A stretch of 64,000 nucleotides of DNA from Paratinospora sagittata. Lineage: Eukaryota > Streptophyta > Magnoliopsida > Ranunculales > Menispermaceae. The translations under genes and the position numbers were made by a program. The DNA is taken from NCBI GenBank assembly GCA_035771175.1, contig CM069590.1:34734821-34798820 (forward strand), in the 5' to 3' direction. This document shows positions 22,255 through 34,075 of this stretch, piece by piece. Position 1 is the stretch's first letter; every line of letters begins with the position of its first letter. The notes under the pieces are model-generated. The model saw only the letters and a list, made by a program, of their open reading frames with translations. It was not told where the DNA came from and did no database searches.

Positions 22255-23968
22255 GATGATCGCATCACTTTAGGGGATCCACAATGGCAATGTGTCTGAA
22301 AGTCAGGCTGATGACTTTAAACCAAGCGCTAGATGGGAGGCAACCCATCAATTTTTTTTTTCTTTTGTTAGTCATTGTAGTATAGACTTGACTTTCGTGC
22401 CTTGACAGATTTGTTTCCTTTGCCCTTTTCCAGGTTGTAACGCAAGTTTGGGGGTATCTTTGAAGCATTGAGGAGAGACGAATAACCCGCATCTTCACCC
22501 ATTTGGGTTTAGGGGGTTTTCTAAACTCCTCTATCTCTTATATGCCTCTGTTTTTCTTCAATTGTTTATATCATGCATTGAGGACAATGCTTGCTTTAAG
22601 TTTGGGGGGAGAGTTTTGAATTTTTGTCATACGGTGTGTTAGTTGAGTATGCATTAGTTTAGGTTGGGTAGTCACATTCTCTTACAAATTTAGACTTACT
22701 TATGGAAGGCCAATGATAAGATGACACTTTAGAGATATGAAACAATAGGAGAATGTAAAGAGCTACCTATATGTCTGTGTGCTTGATCCAACTTTTGTTG
22801 GAAATTGTTGGAGAGGCTTAACCATTTGTACATGATTTTTGATCATTGGATTGAGATTGTTGGGAATGGACCTTTGCTTGCTAAGTCATATCTTAGACCT
22901 CTAGGATTCTAGAACAAGTTTGATCACCACTCGAGGCGAAATCCTAGTTAACACACCATGAGGAAGATGATTTAGGCCATGTTTGAAAACGTTTGAGCCG
23001 TATAGCCTACATTACTTTTTATTGTATCCATAGTTCCCACTTTGAGCTGAATATCCTTTTCTTTGTTACCTATACATCAGGAAATCTGAGCTTATCATGT
23101 TTAATTCCCCTGTTTTTTCAACCTATGTATCTTATACACTTTGATTATGGAGTGTTATTATTTGGATGAAAGATTAATGGAAAAGAAAAGTGAAGAAAAA
23201 GGGTGACAAAGAAGAGAAAAATGTGAAGTTTGCTTATGAGTTTTATTGAGAAAAAAAAACGAAAAAGAGAAGAAAAAAGATAAGCCCATGATTTTTGAAA
23301 AGAAATAAGTTTGGGGGTGTGGTTGCTCTTTGAAAATAAGAAAACAAGCAAACAAAAGAATGGGGAATGAGATGAAAAGATTGAATATTTAAAGAGAGTA
23401 TATATGTGCTGAAATTGGGTTTTTGGTTCTAAATGTAATGTAGGGGATGATAAAAATTGATCAAAGTGGTTAGGGTGCATTTTGAGTTAAAGTTTTCATA
23501 TTTTTCCCTACCTTTGAACCTAGGCCTTACATTACAACCTATTGAAGACCTATTAATTCTGAATGGTGTGTGATCTACATTAGTGGAGAGTGGTGTGAAA
23601 AACTTGCCTATGAAGTTCCAACTTAAATTTTATATTTTGAGATCATACACTTAACACTTGCTTGCACTTGTTCACGACTTGCATGATTAGTTGATGAGAT
23701 TAGTTATGTACTCATGTGTGAAAGAATCAAAAGTGAAACTTGGTGAGAGTTGGGTTGAAATTCTAGACAATTTTATACTCTTGAAAATTTTTCCTAGAAG
23801 TGAATATTCCTTTTGGTGTAATCTTGGAGGCCATGCATGTGTTTATAACGATGAGTTAAGTCTTTAACTGTGCGAAATTGTGACTTTAGAAGGGATATAT
23901 TAATTATGAGTTTTTAGTTTTGTTTTCCCTTTGCTCGGGACGATCAAAGTCCTAAGTTTGGGGGTATT
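22255..23968 (+). other. Athila 3' non-coding region with PPT-like tracts
   Basis: No env-like ORF could be seen. The region has ggcaacccatcaattttttt, then two purine tracts in ctttaagtttggggggagag (22590s) and the terminal aagtttgggggtat at 23954-23967 that directly precedes the 3' LTR and is the best plus-strand primer (PPT). An A/G-rich segment lies at 23160-23330. Confidence 0.7.
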
Positions 23969-24470
23969 TGATAGTTGCATATTTAGACATGTTTTAGGAG
24001 AGTTTTATAGTTGTTTTAGGATAATTTATGCATTAGTTGAGTGTGTTTATATTAGTTTTGATTCATTTGTTAGTTTAGGAATAAATTGGTTTTTATGCAT
24101 TATTTCGGTTTGTTAATTTATATGTTGGATCAATTTATGTTTTGAGTGTTTTAATTACTTGTTTTTTTTTGTAGGTATTTAGATGTATGGAAGTGAGCAT
24201 GAATGATGGACACAACATATGAGAAGCCTAGATGATGAGTCATGAAGAACCCAAGCCAAAAAGTGGAAGAAAATTGGGTAAGTCCACAAGAAGGAAATCA
24301 GAAGGAGTGAAACATGACTAAGTCCACAACACCACTCACAAACAATGCTTTGGGGGCCGCGATGCTCATCACCGTGCCAGGCTGATCAGGAAAAGAAGGC
24401 TCTGGGCCCAACAACGCTCATCGTGGCGCCCAGAGGAAATTTAACGCAGCGCCGCGGTGCTGGAATTTCT
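23969..24470 (+). mobile_element. Athila 3' LTR, first 500 bp
   Basis: TGATAGTTGCATATTTAGAC restarts here and follows the 5' LTR to gctggaatttctt (compare 15891-15905). It then switches to Tekay LTR sequence at gcatggaagcttcaaac. Confidence 0.9.
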
Positions 24471-24601
24471 TGCATGGAAGCTTCAAACTATGTTGTGCAT
24501 ATATGTATTGTTATTCTTTGCACTTGAATCTTTAAATGTATTTGATTCTGATTTCATCAACAAGTTTATTAAATGCATATGAATGCCATAGAATCGAAAT
24601 T

Positions 24602-24650
24602 ACTCACTGAGCTTGTTATAGCTCACCGCATTTCTTCCAATCTTTCTGGT
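24602..24650 (+). promoter_or_regulatory. Conserved LTR stem-loop plus pyrimidine tract (Tekay 5' LTR)
   Basis: actcactgagcttgttatag+ctcaccg contains the perfect inverted pair TGAGC...GCTCA, followed by tttcttccaatctttctgg. Confidence 0.5.
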
Positions 24651-25053
24651 AAAGACCCTAAAAGCAAGGGCAAGACAAGAGAAGGGTAGAAACACTTCGG
24701 GATCTTCTCTTTTTGTGTATGTATGTATGGAGGGAATGGTTGAAACTTGTTTTATTTTGGTATGTATAATTAACATGTTATATATGTATTATCACGTAGA
24801 TAAGTGGGGTGCTAATGTGGATAATGGGTTGGTAGTTGATTTTGAGAGGTTATGATGATAAAGAAACAACATGATGTATATAGTTTTGAGAATGAATGCA
24901 TGATGAAGTAGTTGATGAAAGGATTAGATGGATGTGATTTGAATAAATTATTATTGTGATTTGAATTGTGGTTTATTAGGAAAATTTGTGGAATGTCCAT
25001 TTTATGGGGACATGCTGACGAATTTTTTTAAAAATTGTGTATTTAAGCTTAGG

Positions 25054-25112
25054 CTGACAGTGTATTGTACACTGTATATGGGGATTGTATAGTGTATAGT
25101 ACACTGTGTCAG
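25054..25112 (+). repeat. Inverted repeat near the Tekay LTR 3' end
   Basis: Left arm ctgacagtgtattgtacact; the right arm read in reverse complement is ctgacacagtgtactatacac. The arms of about 25 bp enclose a 9-bp loop (tggggattg). It lies about 40 bp before the PBS, so it would sit in the 5' leader RNA. It is also kept at about 27443-27500. Confidence 0.75.
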
Positions 25113-25151
25113 TCATGTCGTCATCCTATGTTTGGGGCGTTGTGACAACAT

Positions 25152-25164
25152 TGGTATCAGAGCC
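25152..25164 (+). other. Primer binding site, initiator tRNA-Met type (Tekay)
   Basis: TGGTATCAGAGCC, four bases after the LTR end, is the standard plant PBS complementary to initiator tRNA-Met. Confidence 0.9.
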
Positions 25165-25300
25165 AGGTTAGGTTTAAAAACATGAAAGATTAAAAGCCTT
25201 AATATATTTTGATTGTTTGTATGGGTAAAAGTATGGGTAGTCAGATTATTTTTATAAATAAATGATTTAATTGTTTGACTGATATTTTCTCTCTTTCCGA

Positions 25301-25634
25301 ATGACAGAGTTGAAGAAAAGGGTTGAATCAGTCATGGATCCTCAGGAAGAGAGGATTCGGAAGTTAGAAGAGATGGCTGCTGCTCAACAACAACAAAATG
25401 CTTAGATGATGAGAATGATGGCAAACCTGCATGAAAGTTTACAGGGACCTACAGTTCCTATCGCACCAGATGTTGGCGCCAGTAGTGCCGGTGCATCTGC
25501 AGGCTAGCCAGTGCCTGTACGTGCGGCGTTAGGGGCACAAGAGGACATAGATGAGGCCCGTAGATATGAAGATGTGATGGGGGCTTTTAGGAGGCGTGAA
25601 CCACCTATGTTTGATGGCAGTCTGATACTGGAGA
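25301..25634 (+). pseudogene. gag: Tekay gag, N-terminal part (interrupted)
   Basis: ATG at 25301 opens MTELKKRVESVMDPQEERIR, a charged coiled-coil-like N-terminus. It reaches RRYEDVMGAF and EPPMFDGSL, where the 20.5-kb insert begins after ggaga. Two in-frame TAG codons (25403, 25505) sit where CAG would be expected, as after C-to-T change. It continues at 46119. Confidence 0.8.
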
Positions 25635-26655
25635 TGTTGGTCCACCAAAGAGGGGGGTGAATTGGGTGCGATGGTCAATTTTAAATTTATCTTCCAATAA
25701 CTTAGTGATTTACATGAGTGTATTGGAATTTGATGCAAAATAGAACACATACTAAATTATAAACGTGTGACACACAGATTTATAGTGGTTCGGCCGCACC
25801 TACGTCCACTACCTAAAGGCTGAGAGATAACCTATCATTTTTAAGGATAAGGACACACCTATCCTTTTACGGGATGAGGGTGAACCGGTTCTATTTTACA
25901 GGTTCAGAGATAAACTTACATGATTTCAATCCTGAAATCATTAAGTGAACCATTCACTTGTCCTAGTTGTTTCAGTCCAGAAACACACCAGCATTACAAC
26001 ACTAAGATGTTGGTTGGTTCTAATGTAGTAGAACACATTACAATTAAGCTCAGTACATAGCATTACAAAGATATGAAATATGAAATAGGTAATGCTAAGT
26101 TGAAATACACCTACAAACCCTTACCTTTCGATGTTCGGTATTGCTCAACTGCAGTTTCAAAAAACATGAATGATATGATATGAAAATCAGTGCTTCTTCA
26201 AAAGTAATAAATACCGAATAAAGATTGACTTAAAACACGAAAGACTGGTGTAAATCATGACACAGACAATTTTCAAAATAGATATAAAATATAGGTATGA
26301 AAACTTTTGGTTCAATGATCAGTAGTTAACGCAACTACTGATATAGTTCAATACAGTACTTAAGATATGAAATCAAGTACAATTGTATATCTTGAACTAT
26401 TTCTCAAATTCTATCTCCAGCAAGAATGATACTATATATGAATCAGTGCTGAGAATTTGAGTTGATACCAGATCAAATAGATTTTCAAAGATAGAATGAA
26501 AATAAGCTCAGTATGAAAATCATTTGAATACATAAGGTATCAGTGAAAAATACTCTGAAAGTTTAGAAAGAGAAATTCATTTCGACATAGACTAACTTTC
26601 AAAAAGTATTGGTACAACACAAAAGTGATTAGCAAGTTGTTGATCCTAAGTGCTG

Positions 26656-26664
26656 GTATTTATA
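26656..26664 (-). promoter_or_regulatory. TATA box of antisense SIRE-type LTR
   Basis: gtatttatag reads ctataaatac on the minus strand. The same sequence context occurs at 30771-30781 in the sister LTR. Confidence 0.5.
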
Positions 26665-27157
26665 GACTTAGTGGGACATAGCCGTTACACATTTGAAGTT
26701 CAAATAATATCAACGTTTACACACAACGGCTAGAATGTTATATGAAAATGGCAATTGCAATTTCCACTAATATTCTGGTTCTTTTCAGATTTCATGAAAG
26801 AGGAAAGTTTTAGAAAAACTTATTTCATGTGTCAGAGACGATCTCTGATAGGTCTGAAAAAGGACTCTGTGCCAACGTCTATTCTGAAAAAGTAAACTAA
26901 TGTTTGAACAGTGACAATTGTTGAATTAGTATCCTGATTCCATAATCAGTGTCCTAACACATAATATCAACAATGTTGTTTTGTTCCTTGAGGGCGCTCA
27001 TTACGTATAAGCGTCCTACTGAACAATGAAGTGAGGGCGCTACAGAATAGTAAGCGTCATGACTTACTTTGACAATTGAACGACTTAACCTTGAGGACGC
27101 TAATGCATAATTAACATCCTGCTATGTTTTAAAACAACTCAGTGCATGAGGACGCTA

Positions 27158-27533
27158 TAATTAACATGTTATATATGTATTATCACGTAGATGAGTGGGG
27201 TGCGAATGTGGATAATGGGTTGGTAGTTGATTTTGAGAGGTTATGATGATAAAGAAACAACATGATGTATATAGTTTTGAGAATGAATGCATGATGAAGT
27301 AGTTGATGAAAGGATTAGATGGATGTGATTTGAATAAATTATTATTGTGATTTGAATTGTGTTAGGAAAATTTGTGGAATGCCCATTTTATGCGGACATG
27401 CTGACGAAATTTTTTGAAAATTGTGTATGTAAGCTGTGGCTGACAGTGTATTGTACACTGTATATGAGGATTGTACAGTGTATACTACACTGTGCCGGTC
27501 ATGACGACACCCTACGTTAGTGGAGTTGTGACA
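27158..27533 (+). mobile_element. Tekay LTR 3' fragment, second copy
   Basis: aattaacatgttatatatgt through agttgtgaca matches 24766-25147 with about 93% identity and stops exactly at the LTR 3' end. The left edge joins the antisense SIRE LTR within its AGGACGCT array at gaggacgct|at. It has no PBS and no TSD. Confidence 0.8.
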
Positions 27534-27878
27534 CATGGGTTTTTTCTTAGCCCAAAAAAAAGAAATGCGGTTCATCCTTAGCCCGCAAAAGGATAGGTTT
27601 GCCTTGAACCTATAAAAAAGCATGTGTAACGGTTTAGTTCTCACTCGTAAGAGAATTAGTTAGTGGATTAAGAAAATCCTAATCAGGAGATTAGGTAGTT
27701 GATGTAGGTGTGCCGAACCACTATATATCTATTGTCCTCTGTTTCCTATTGTTTCTTCATAATATCATGTTAAGATTGTTCATCTATCTGCCTTGTAATC
27801 AAGTATTTCTCTAACATGTTGAAAAGCTTCAATTTGACCATTATACCCAATTCAGCCCCCTCTTGGATATATCCAACA
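27534..27878 (+). mobile_element. SIRE-type LTR 3' end, sense
   Basis: catgggttttttcttagccc through ctcttggatatatccaaca is the inverse of 29314-29700, including the cggttcatccttagcc units and gtaggtgtgccgaaccacta. Only the last 345 bp are present; the left edge abuts the Tekay LTR fragment. Confidence 0.7.
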
Positions 27879-29559
27879 GTTATAGCTCGCTATACATCTC
27901 TATAACGCGCTATTGGTCAATCTCAGAAATTCCCAACTTTTCATAGCTTAAGTTATAGCTTTTCATAGCTTAAGTTATAGCTCGCTATTGACTTGAATAG
28001 CCCGCTATTAGTTTTCTGATAAAAATCATGTTTTTTAGTAACTTAACCAATAACCAGCTATAAGCTACTACAACGTGCTATAGTGATGTAACTAAGAAGC
28101 CCGACTATCGAGTTTTTGATACAACACCCTGTTACAGAGACTATAGCCCGCTATAGAGGTAGAACAATCCAAATTGCTCAACTGTGCTGTAAGTGCTACA
28201 ACGCGCTATAGGACTTTATAGGCCGCTATACAAACCCTGTCAGTGAAAACTGATAGATCTAGGTTTTTGAATGTTGAGTGTATTGTTTCTTTCCTCTTTC
28301 ATGTAACACCATTTTGTTTGTCACTCAATAGGGGGTGGAATTGGGTGTAATGGTCGTTTTAAGACTTCTAATTCCTTAATGAAATTCTTAAACTAAATTG
28401 AGTTCAATGATTAAATAAATCTAATGAACATAAAGTAAAATGAATAATGGTTCGGTCGCGCCTACGTCCACTGCCTAATCTTCCGATTAGGATTTCCAAA
28501 TTTTACTAATGAATCCACTTACAGGTGAGGACCAAACTGTTACAAATTGCCCTTTTACAGGTTCAAGGAAAACCTATCCTTTTGCGGGCTAAGGATGAAC
28601 CACATATCCTTTTCATGGGCTAAGGATGAACCACTTGTTCCTTTTGCGGGATAAGAAAGAACCAAGATCCTTTTCGTGGGCTAAAGAAGAGCCACTTGTC
28701 CCTACTTTTAGGTAGGTAAACCTTCTTATGATTCCAACCTTGGAATCTTCAAGTAAATCAAGTTCACATGACTTGGTTGTTTCAGTCATAAAACACACCA
28801 AACTTTAGTTACAGGATTACAATGATTAAGATGGTTCTAAACAAGTAGAACACTTATAGTACAACACGTATACATCAATCACAAGATATTAAACATTAAA
28901 CTCGTAATGGAGAGAGAGAGAGAGACATAGAGATATCACTTACAACCTTTTTACCTTTCAAAGATTTAATATTGCTCAAGTGCGATCTTTAGAAAGCTTG
29001 TATGTTGATATTTGAAAATGGTTGTGAAATGCACTTTAAAAGCCTCTGACTTAATCAAACACCAAATCCGAAATCTTTGGAATGAGATAATAACTTTAAC
29101 AAGATTGAAGCTCATTTTCTCATTTTAAAGGATCTCTTTCAAAACTAGAAAACCCTAGAAATCTAGAAAATGTGTTTGATTCTTTGTGTGTGCTCTTGCT
29201 CTAGTGTAAAATGGCTACAATAGATGTATAAATAGATGGAAAATAGTTACTAGCAGTTTCCCTCCGAAATATGACCGTTGGAGTGTTCAGAAATTCAAAA
29301 ATTTGACCGTTGGTGTTGGTTCACCCAATAAGGGGGTGAATTGGGTGCGATGGTCAATTTTAAAATTATCTTCTAATAACTTAGTGATTTACATGAGTGT
29401 ATTGGAATTGGATAGATGAACTAAATGAAGAGACTAAAATGAAAAAGTGAGACACACAAATTTATAGTGGTTCGGCCAAGCCTACGTCCACTACCTAATC
29501 TCCCGATTAAGATTTACTCAATCCACTAACTGATTATCTTACGGGTGAGAACCAAACCG

Positions 29560-30020
29560 TTACAACTGCCCTTTTATAGGTTAAAGGCAAACCTATCCCT
29601 TCATGGGCTAAAGATGAACCATTTTCCTTTTTCCGGGATTAGGAAAAACCCATGTTCCTTTTACTGGCTAAGGAAGAACAAATTTTCTTTTTTCGGGATG
29701 AGGAGAAACCCATGTTCCTTTTACTGGCTAAGGAAGCACCGTATTTCCTTTTTTCAGGATGAGGAGAAACCCATGTTCTTTTTGCTGGCTAAGGAAGAAC
29801 CATGATCCTTTTGCGGGATAAGGAACAATCGTTTCTCTTTTATAGGTTAAGAGATAACCTATCCTCTTACAGGTTGAGGATGCACCTATCCTTTTACGGG
29901 ATGAGGACGAACCGATTTCCCTTTTAAAGGCTGAGAGATAACCTATCTTTTTTAAGGTTAAGGACATACCTACCCTTTTACTGGATGAGGATGAGCCATT
30001 TTCTCTTTTACAGGCTAAGA
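29560..30020. repeat. Tandem array of about 36-bp units in the antisense LTR
   Basis: About a dozen variants of aaacccatgttccttttact+ggctaagg. The units degenerate toward ctcttttacaggctgagaga. Shorter forms occur at 28560-28700 and 25830-25910, so copy number varies between sister LTRs. Confidence 0.85.
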
Positions 30021-31109
30021 GATAACCTACCTGATTTCAATCCTAAAATCATCAAGTGAACTACCTTCACTTGTCCTGGTAGTTTCAATCCATAAACACA
30101 CCAACATTACAACACTAAGATGTTGGGTTGTTCTAACGCAGTAGAACACTTTACATTAAGCACAATACAAATCATTATAAAGATATGAAATGTGAAATAG
30201 GTAATGCTAAGTTGAAATACACCTTCTGTCCTTTACCTTTAAATGTTTGGTATTGCTCAAGTGTAGTTTCGAAAAGCATGAATGATATGATATAAAAATC
30301 AGTGCTTTATCGAAATATAAAATATACCAAACAAATATTGATGTTAAAAGCAAAGGACTGGTGTAAATCAAAGGCATAGAAAATTTTCAAAATAGATATA
30401 AAATATATGTATGAAAACTTCTGGTTCGGTGTTCAGTAGTTAACATAACTACTGATATAGTTCAATACAATACTTAAGGTATGAAATCAAGTACAACTGC
30501 ATTTCTCATGAACTATATCTCAAATTTTATCTTCAGCAAGAATGATACCAAGTGTGAATCAATGCTGAGAATTTGAGTAGATACTAGATCAAATAGATTT
30601 TCAAAGAAAGAATGAAAATAAGCTCAGTATGAAAATCATTTGAGTACATACGGTATCAGTGAAAAATACTTTGAAAGATTAGAAAATGAAATTCATTTTG
30701 ACACAGACTAACTTTCAAAAAGTATTGGCACAACACAAAGTGATTGGCAAGTTATTTGGTCCTAAGTGTTGGTATTTATAGACTTAGTGGGACATAGCTG
30801 TTAGACATTTGAAGTTCAAATAATGTGAACGTTTTCACACAACGACTAGAATGTTATATGAAAATAGCAACTGCGATTTTCACTAACATTCCGGTTCTTT
30901 TCAGATTTATGAAAAAGGAAAGTTTTAGAAAAACTTATTTTGTGTATCAGAGACGATCTCTGATAGGTCTGAAAAAGACTCTGTGCAAATGTCTGTTCTG
31001 AAGAAGTAAACTGACGTAGTGTACTCATTCGAACAATGATGGTAGTTGAATTAACGTCCTGATTCCGTAATCAGTGTCCTAACGCATAATATCAACAATG
31101 TCGTTTTGT

Positions 31110-31760
31110 TCCTTGAGGGTGCTTATTATGTATAAGCGTCCTGCTGAACACTTAAGTGAGGGCGCTACTAACTCGTAAGCGTCCCGACTTACTTATAACT
31201 TTAGAAAACTTAAACTTTGAGGGTGCTAATGCACAATTAGCGCCTTACTATGTTTTAAAACTATTAAGTGCATGAGGGCGCTACTATCCGAGTAAGAGTC
31301 ATGCTTTTAAAACATAAAATAAAACATGAGGGCGCTACATTACGTGAGGGTTCTACTAGATAAAAAACATAACATGAGGGCGTTACTACTATGTAAGCGT
31401 CCTGCAAGTTAAAACATTTAAAAAACACACTGAAGGACAATCAACGTCCTGAAAGTTATTAAGTTGATTTCCAAAAGTGAGGGCGCTCCTATCTAGTGAG
31501 CGTCTTGATAGTTTGATCAACTTATAACCATTAACGTCCTCAAAGAAACACTCTTTGAAGAACTTAAAAAGATCTTTCAATGAGTTGATGCTGAGTCAGC
31601 TTCCCGACAACTTCAAAGGTTGACTAATAGATAAGATCACTACTATACAAGTAAGCGTCCTGATTAATCAGTTCATTTCAACCTTGAGTGTTACCAGCGT
31701 CCTAATGACCTATCAACGCCCTGACTTAACAAGTTCAGGAGAAAGCTACTATTTCATTAG
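31110..31760. repeat. Inverted GAGGGCGCT...AGCGTCCT palindrome array
   Basis: tgagggcgctactaactcgt+aagcgtcccgact-like units recur about every 70 bp, as the reverse of the array at 12590-13145. Confidence 0.8.
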
Positions 31761-33854
31761 TGTCCTGAAAGACTTTGAAAACAGTTTTGACTCGTGATAA
31801 AATATTCGATAAATGCGAATAAAAACTCGGTATATTTCAAATTAAATATATAGTATTAAATTTCTTGAAATATAGTTAACACATCAAAACATGCAGATTT
31901 AGAAAACATATGAAAATGATATATGCATGGTTTTGAAAAACATTTTGAGCAGTAACTACTTAGAGAAAGATATACCTTAAATACTTTGTGTATTTCTTCT
32001 TATAACCATTAAATCCTACTCTTCATTATGAGATCTTCAATAAGTGTAATTCAGAGTTGAATGACTTGAACGTTGATCGAGAGATGTAGTCTTGAAGGTT
32101 GATCGAAACATTCGAGAGAAGTGATCTTGAAATTATGATGTGATCGTTGAAGTCTGTTAGTTGGAACGAGCTTGATTGTTGGATGTAAGCTTTGAGTTCC
32201 TTGATCGAGTCATTCCTTGGCTTTTTGCTTTTCCTTTGGTGCAGAGATAAGTTCTTGAAAAACATTCGTTAGCACCAAAAAATACTTTGTTTGTGATCAT
32301 CAAAATATACTTCATCAAGTATACTTTAGGAATGTGCTAAGGATGAACCATATAGGTTAACAGTTGGAATTCTGCAGACTGCAAGGAACGCGTTTTTCTG
32401 ATAGACAGAAACCCATAAATTCTGTCTACACGCAATAAGAGTGCTTCTCTCCAAAAGAGCATGCTTCTCTATGCATAACAAAGAGGCCATTTTGCTTAGA
32501 CTATTAAGGAGTGTCTTCTCAAGCCTAATTTTTCAAAATTCACTTAGTTTAAAGATGTTTCTTTGAAAAACCATTGCACAAACTAATTCAAATCAAATCA
32601 AACACTTTGAGCATCAAGATAAACATTGAAAACATTTGAAATCATTTTCCAATAATCAAAACATGATTAAAAACATTTAGATCATTTTCAAATAGATTAA
32701 ACATCATGATCATTTGAAATATGATGATTTTGCAAAAGTTTTATGCATGCATGATTTGAAAGGATTGAGCAATAAGGAATGAAGAAAGTACATCCTAATT
32801 CTAGACTTACATATCTCTATCTTAATCTCAATTTGACTCTTCTTGAAATCTTTAGACTTTGTTCGTGTTGTCCATCATTAGAAGAGCCTTTGATCTTGAA
32901 TTGAGCTTTAAGTCCATTTTGTACTTGTAATCGGTCTTCCTTTTTCGTTTTGCTTGTGGTGCTGAAACATACTTAGTTCAAACATTAGCACCAAATGGTA
33001 TATTGTTTGTTAGCATCAAAACACTTTGGAGAGTGCTAAGTGAGAAACCACTTAGGCCAACACATTTTTTCATGATTTCCAAGGTTAATTTGCAAATCTA
33101 ATTACAGAAAAATCCTCTGGAAAAGTTGAAATAAAAATTTGAATACTCAAATTTTATTGGTTTACCAAAACCCTAGTTTTTGAATTGGAGAGATGTTTTT
33201 CTATTTAAACAAGGGTTTGCTTATTTTGAAACTTATGAACTCCAAACCATTTTGAGTGTTAGTCTCATATTCAAACAAAAGGTTTTCAGTAATTCACAAA
33301 GAGATTTTACATTCAAACGAGATTTGATTTGAGCTGCAACAACTCTGATTATTCATCTTCAAATCTCACGTTTCTAGAAAAAGGTTGCCTCATATCGTGG
33401 TAACCTCTTCAGCACCTGAACCTCTTTACAAAATCTTTTTGCTGGGTAACAAGAGGATGATCATAGCCAATAGTTGTAAGTAGAAGTGTTCTTGGTAAGA
33501 AAAACATCTTCAATCTATTTGTACAAGTTCTGCATTTCATTTTCTTATAACGATTCTTGTATTGGTGATCTGCGTATCATTGGTGAGTTGCGAGTAGTGT
33601 GTTTAGGCTCGACTAAGGTTGCTCTCACCCTTGAAGTATGATACAATAGTGGTTGGGTTTTGAAAAATCTTGGTCAGGGGCGACCAAGTCGTGGAGGTAG
33701 GTGAATTTGGTCGAACCACATTAACTCGTTGTATTCCTATTCTTTCAATTACCTTTTTACTATTCTTTAACTTGCTGCAATTTATTTAGAAAGGTTTAAA
33801 AACTTGCAACCGTCCAATTCACCCCCCTTTTGGACCACTATCTGGGCCAACAAG

Positions 33855-33869
33855 TGGTATTAGAGCGAG
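33855..33869 (+). other. PBS of the SIRE Copia element
   Basis: TGGTATTAGAGCGAG lies two bases after the LTR end; it is the tRNA-Met PBS TGGTATCAGAGC with one change. Confidence 0.8.
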
Positions 33870-33899
33870 TTAAACCGTCAAAGTATATAATAATCTTTG

Positions 33900-34075
33900 A
33901 TGTCTATGGCAGGAGAAATTCCCAAGGATTGCACTTTTGACGAAGGTTGATCCAATAATAGGTCTCCTCTTTTCAAAGGAGATAATTATTTATATTGGAA
34001 GACTAGGATGAGATACTATTCAAAAGCTCAAGACATAGAAATGTGGGATGTTGTAGTGAATGAAATCAAAGTGTT
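33900..34075 (+). pseudogene. gag: SIRE Copia gag, N-terminal part
   Basis: ATG at 33900 reads MSMAGEIPKDCTFDEG, a TGA, then RSPLFKGDNYLYWKTRMRYY, the Copia gag opening (P-F-G-NY-YWK-RM). It ends at NEIKV where the LTR at 34076 is inserted and continues at 39239. Its role would be the particle shell. The stop makes it defective. Confidence 0.85.

Larger units (their letters stand above)
15406..24470 (+). mobile_element. Gypsy/Athila retrotransposon, 3' truncated
   Basis: 5' LTR 15406-16896 (TGATAGTTGC...TTCACA), PBS 16907-16924, gag and pol 17040-22254, a 1.7-kb non-coding 3' region, PPT near 23954-23968 and the first 500 bp of the 3' LTR. Lineage: Athila, from the tRNA-Asp-type PBS, the [13 protein letters not shown] protease site and the F-DD RT site. 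The usual env-like ORF between pol and PPT is not visible. The 3' LTR stops at 24470, where Tekay LTR sequence begins, so no TSD can be read. Several frameshifts and stops make it non-autonomous. Confidence 0.9.
24471..25147 (+). mobile_element. Tekay 5' LTR, 3' part
   Basis: It matches 57243-57414 of the 3' LTR over the first 180 bp (gcatggaaacttcaagctat; ctcactgagcttattgtagc) and continues to the LTR end ggggcgttgtgaca. The segment 24766-25147 is repeated with about 93% identity at 27158-27533. The 5' end is fused to the Athila 3' LTR. Confidence 0.85.
29314..32362 (-). mobile_element. Antisense SIRE-type solo LTR, TSD gttgg
   Basis: It starts TGTTGGTTCACCCAATAAGG and ends accatataggttaaca, with gttgg at 29309-29313 and 32363-32367. 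At 3049 bp it is the longest solo LTR and the innermost level of the nest. It has a long tandem array at 29560-30020, an inverted TATA at 30771, and the palindrome array at 31110-31760. Confidence 0.9.
28315..33062 (-). mobile_element. Antisense SIRE-type solo LTR, TSD cattt (itself interrupted)
   Basis: It begins TGTTTGTCACTCAATAGG and ends gagaaaccacttaggccaaca, with cattt at 28310-28314 and 33063-33067. Minus the nested LTR (29314-32362) it is about 1.7 kb. It carries tandem ccttttgcgggctaaggatg units at 28560-28700 and gaacgcgtttttctgatag/aagagcatgcttctct motifs at 32385-32470. Confidence 0.85.
27879..33852 (+). mobile_element. 5' LTR of the SIRE Copia element (left-truncated, interrupted)
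   Basis: The segments 27879-28314 and 33068-33852 form one LTR split by the insert 28315-33062. The first part is an array of tatagc...gcgctata palindromes (ttatagctcgctata, ctacaacgcgctatagg). The second ends gtcgaaccacattaactcg, caattcaccccccttttgg, tatctgggccaaca and is followed at once by a PBS. The LTR start is missing at the left. Confidence 0.7.

Noticed and set aside
22255..23968. Env-like ORF expected in some Athila elements
   Set aside because: Only short ORFs, low complexity on the minus strand; no signal peptide or membrane-spanning protein on the sense strand.
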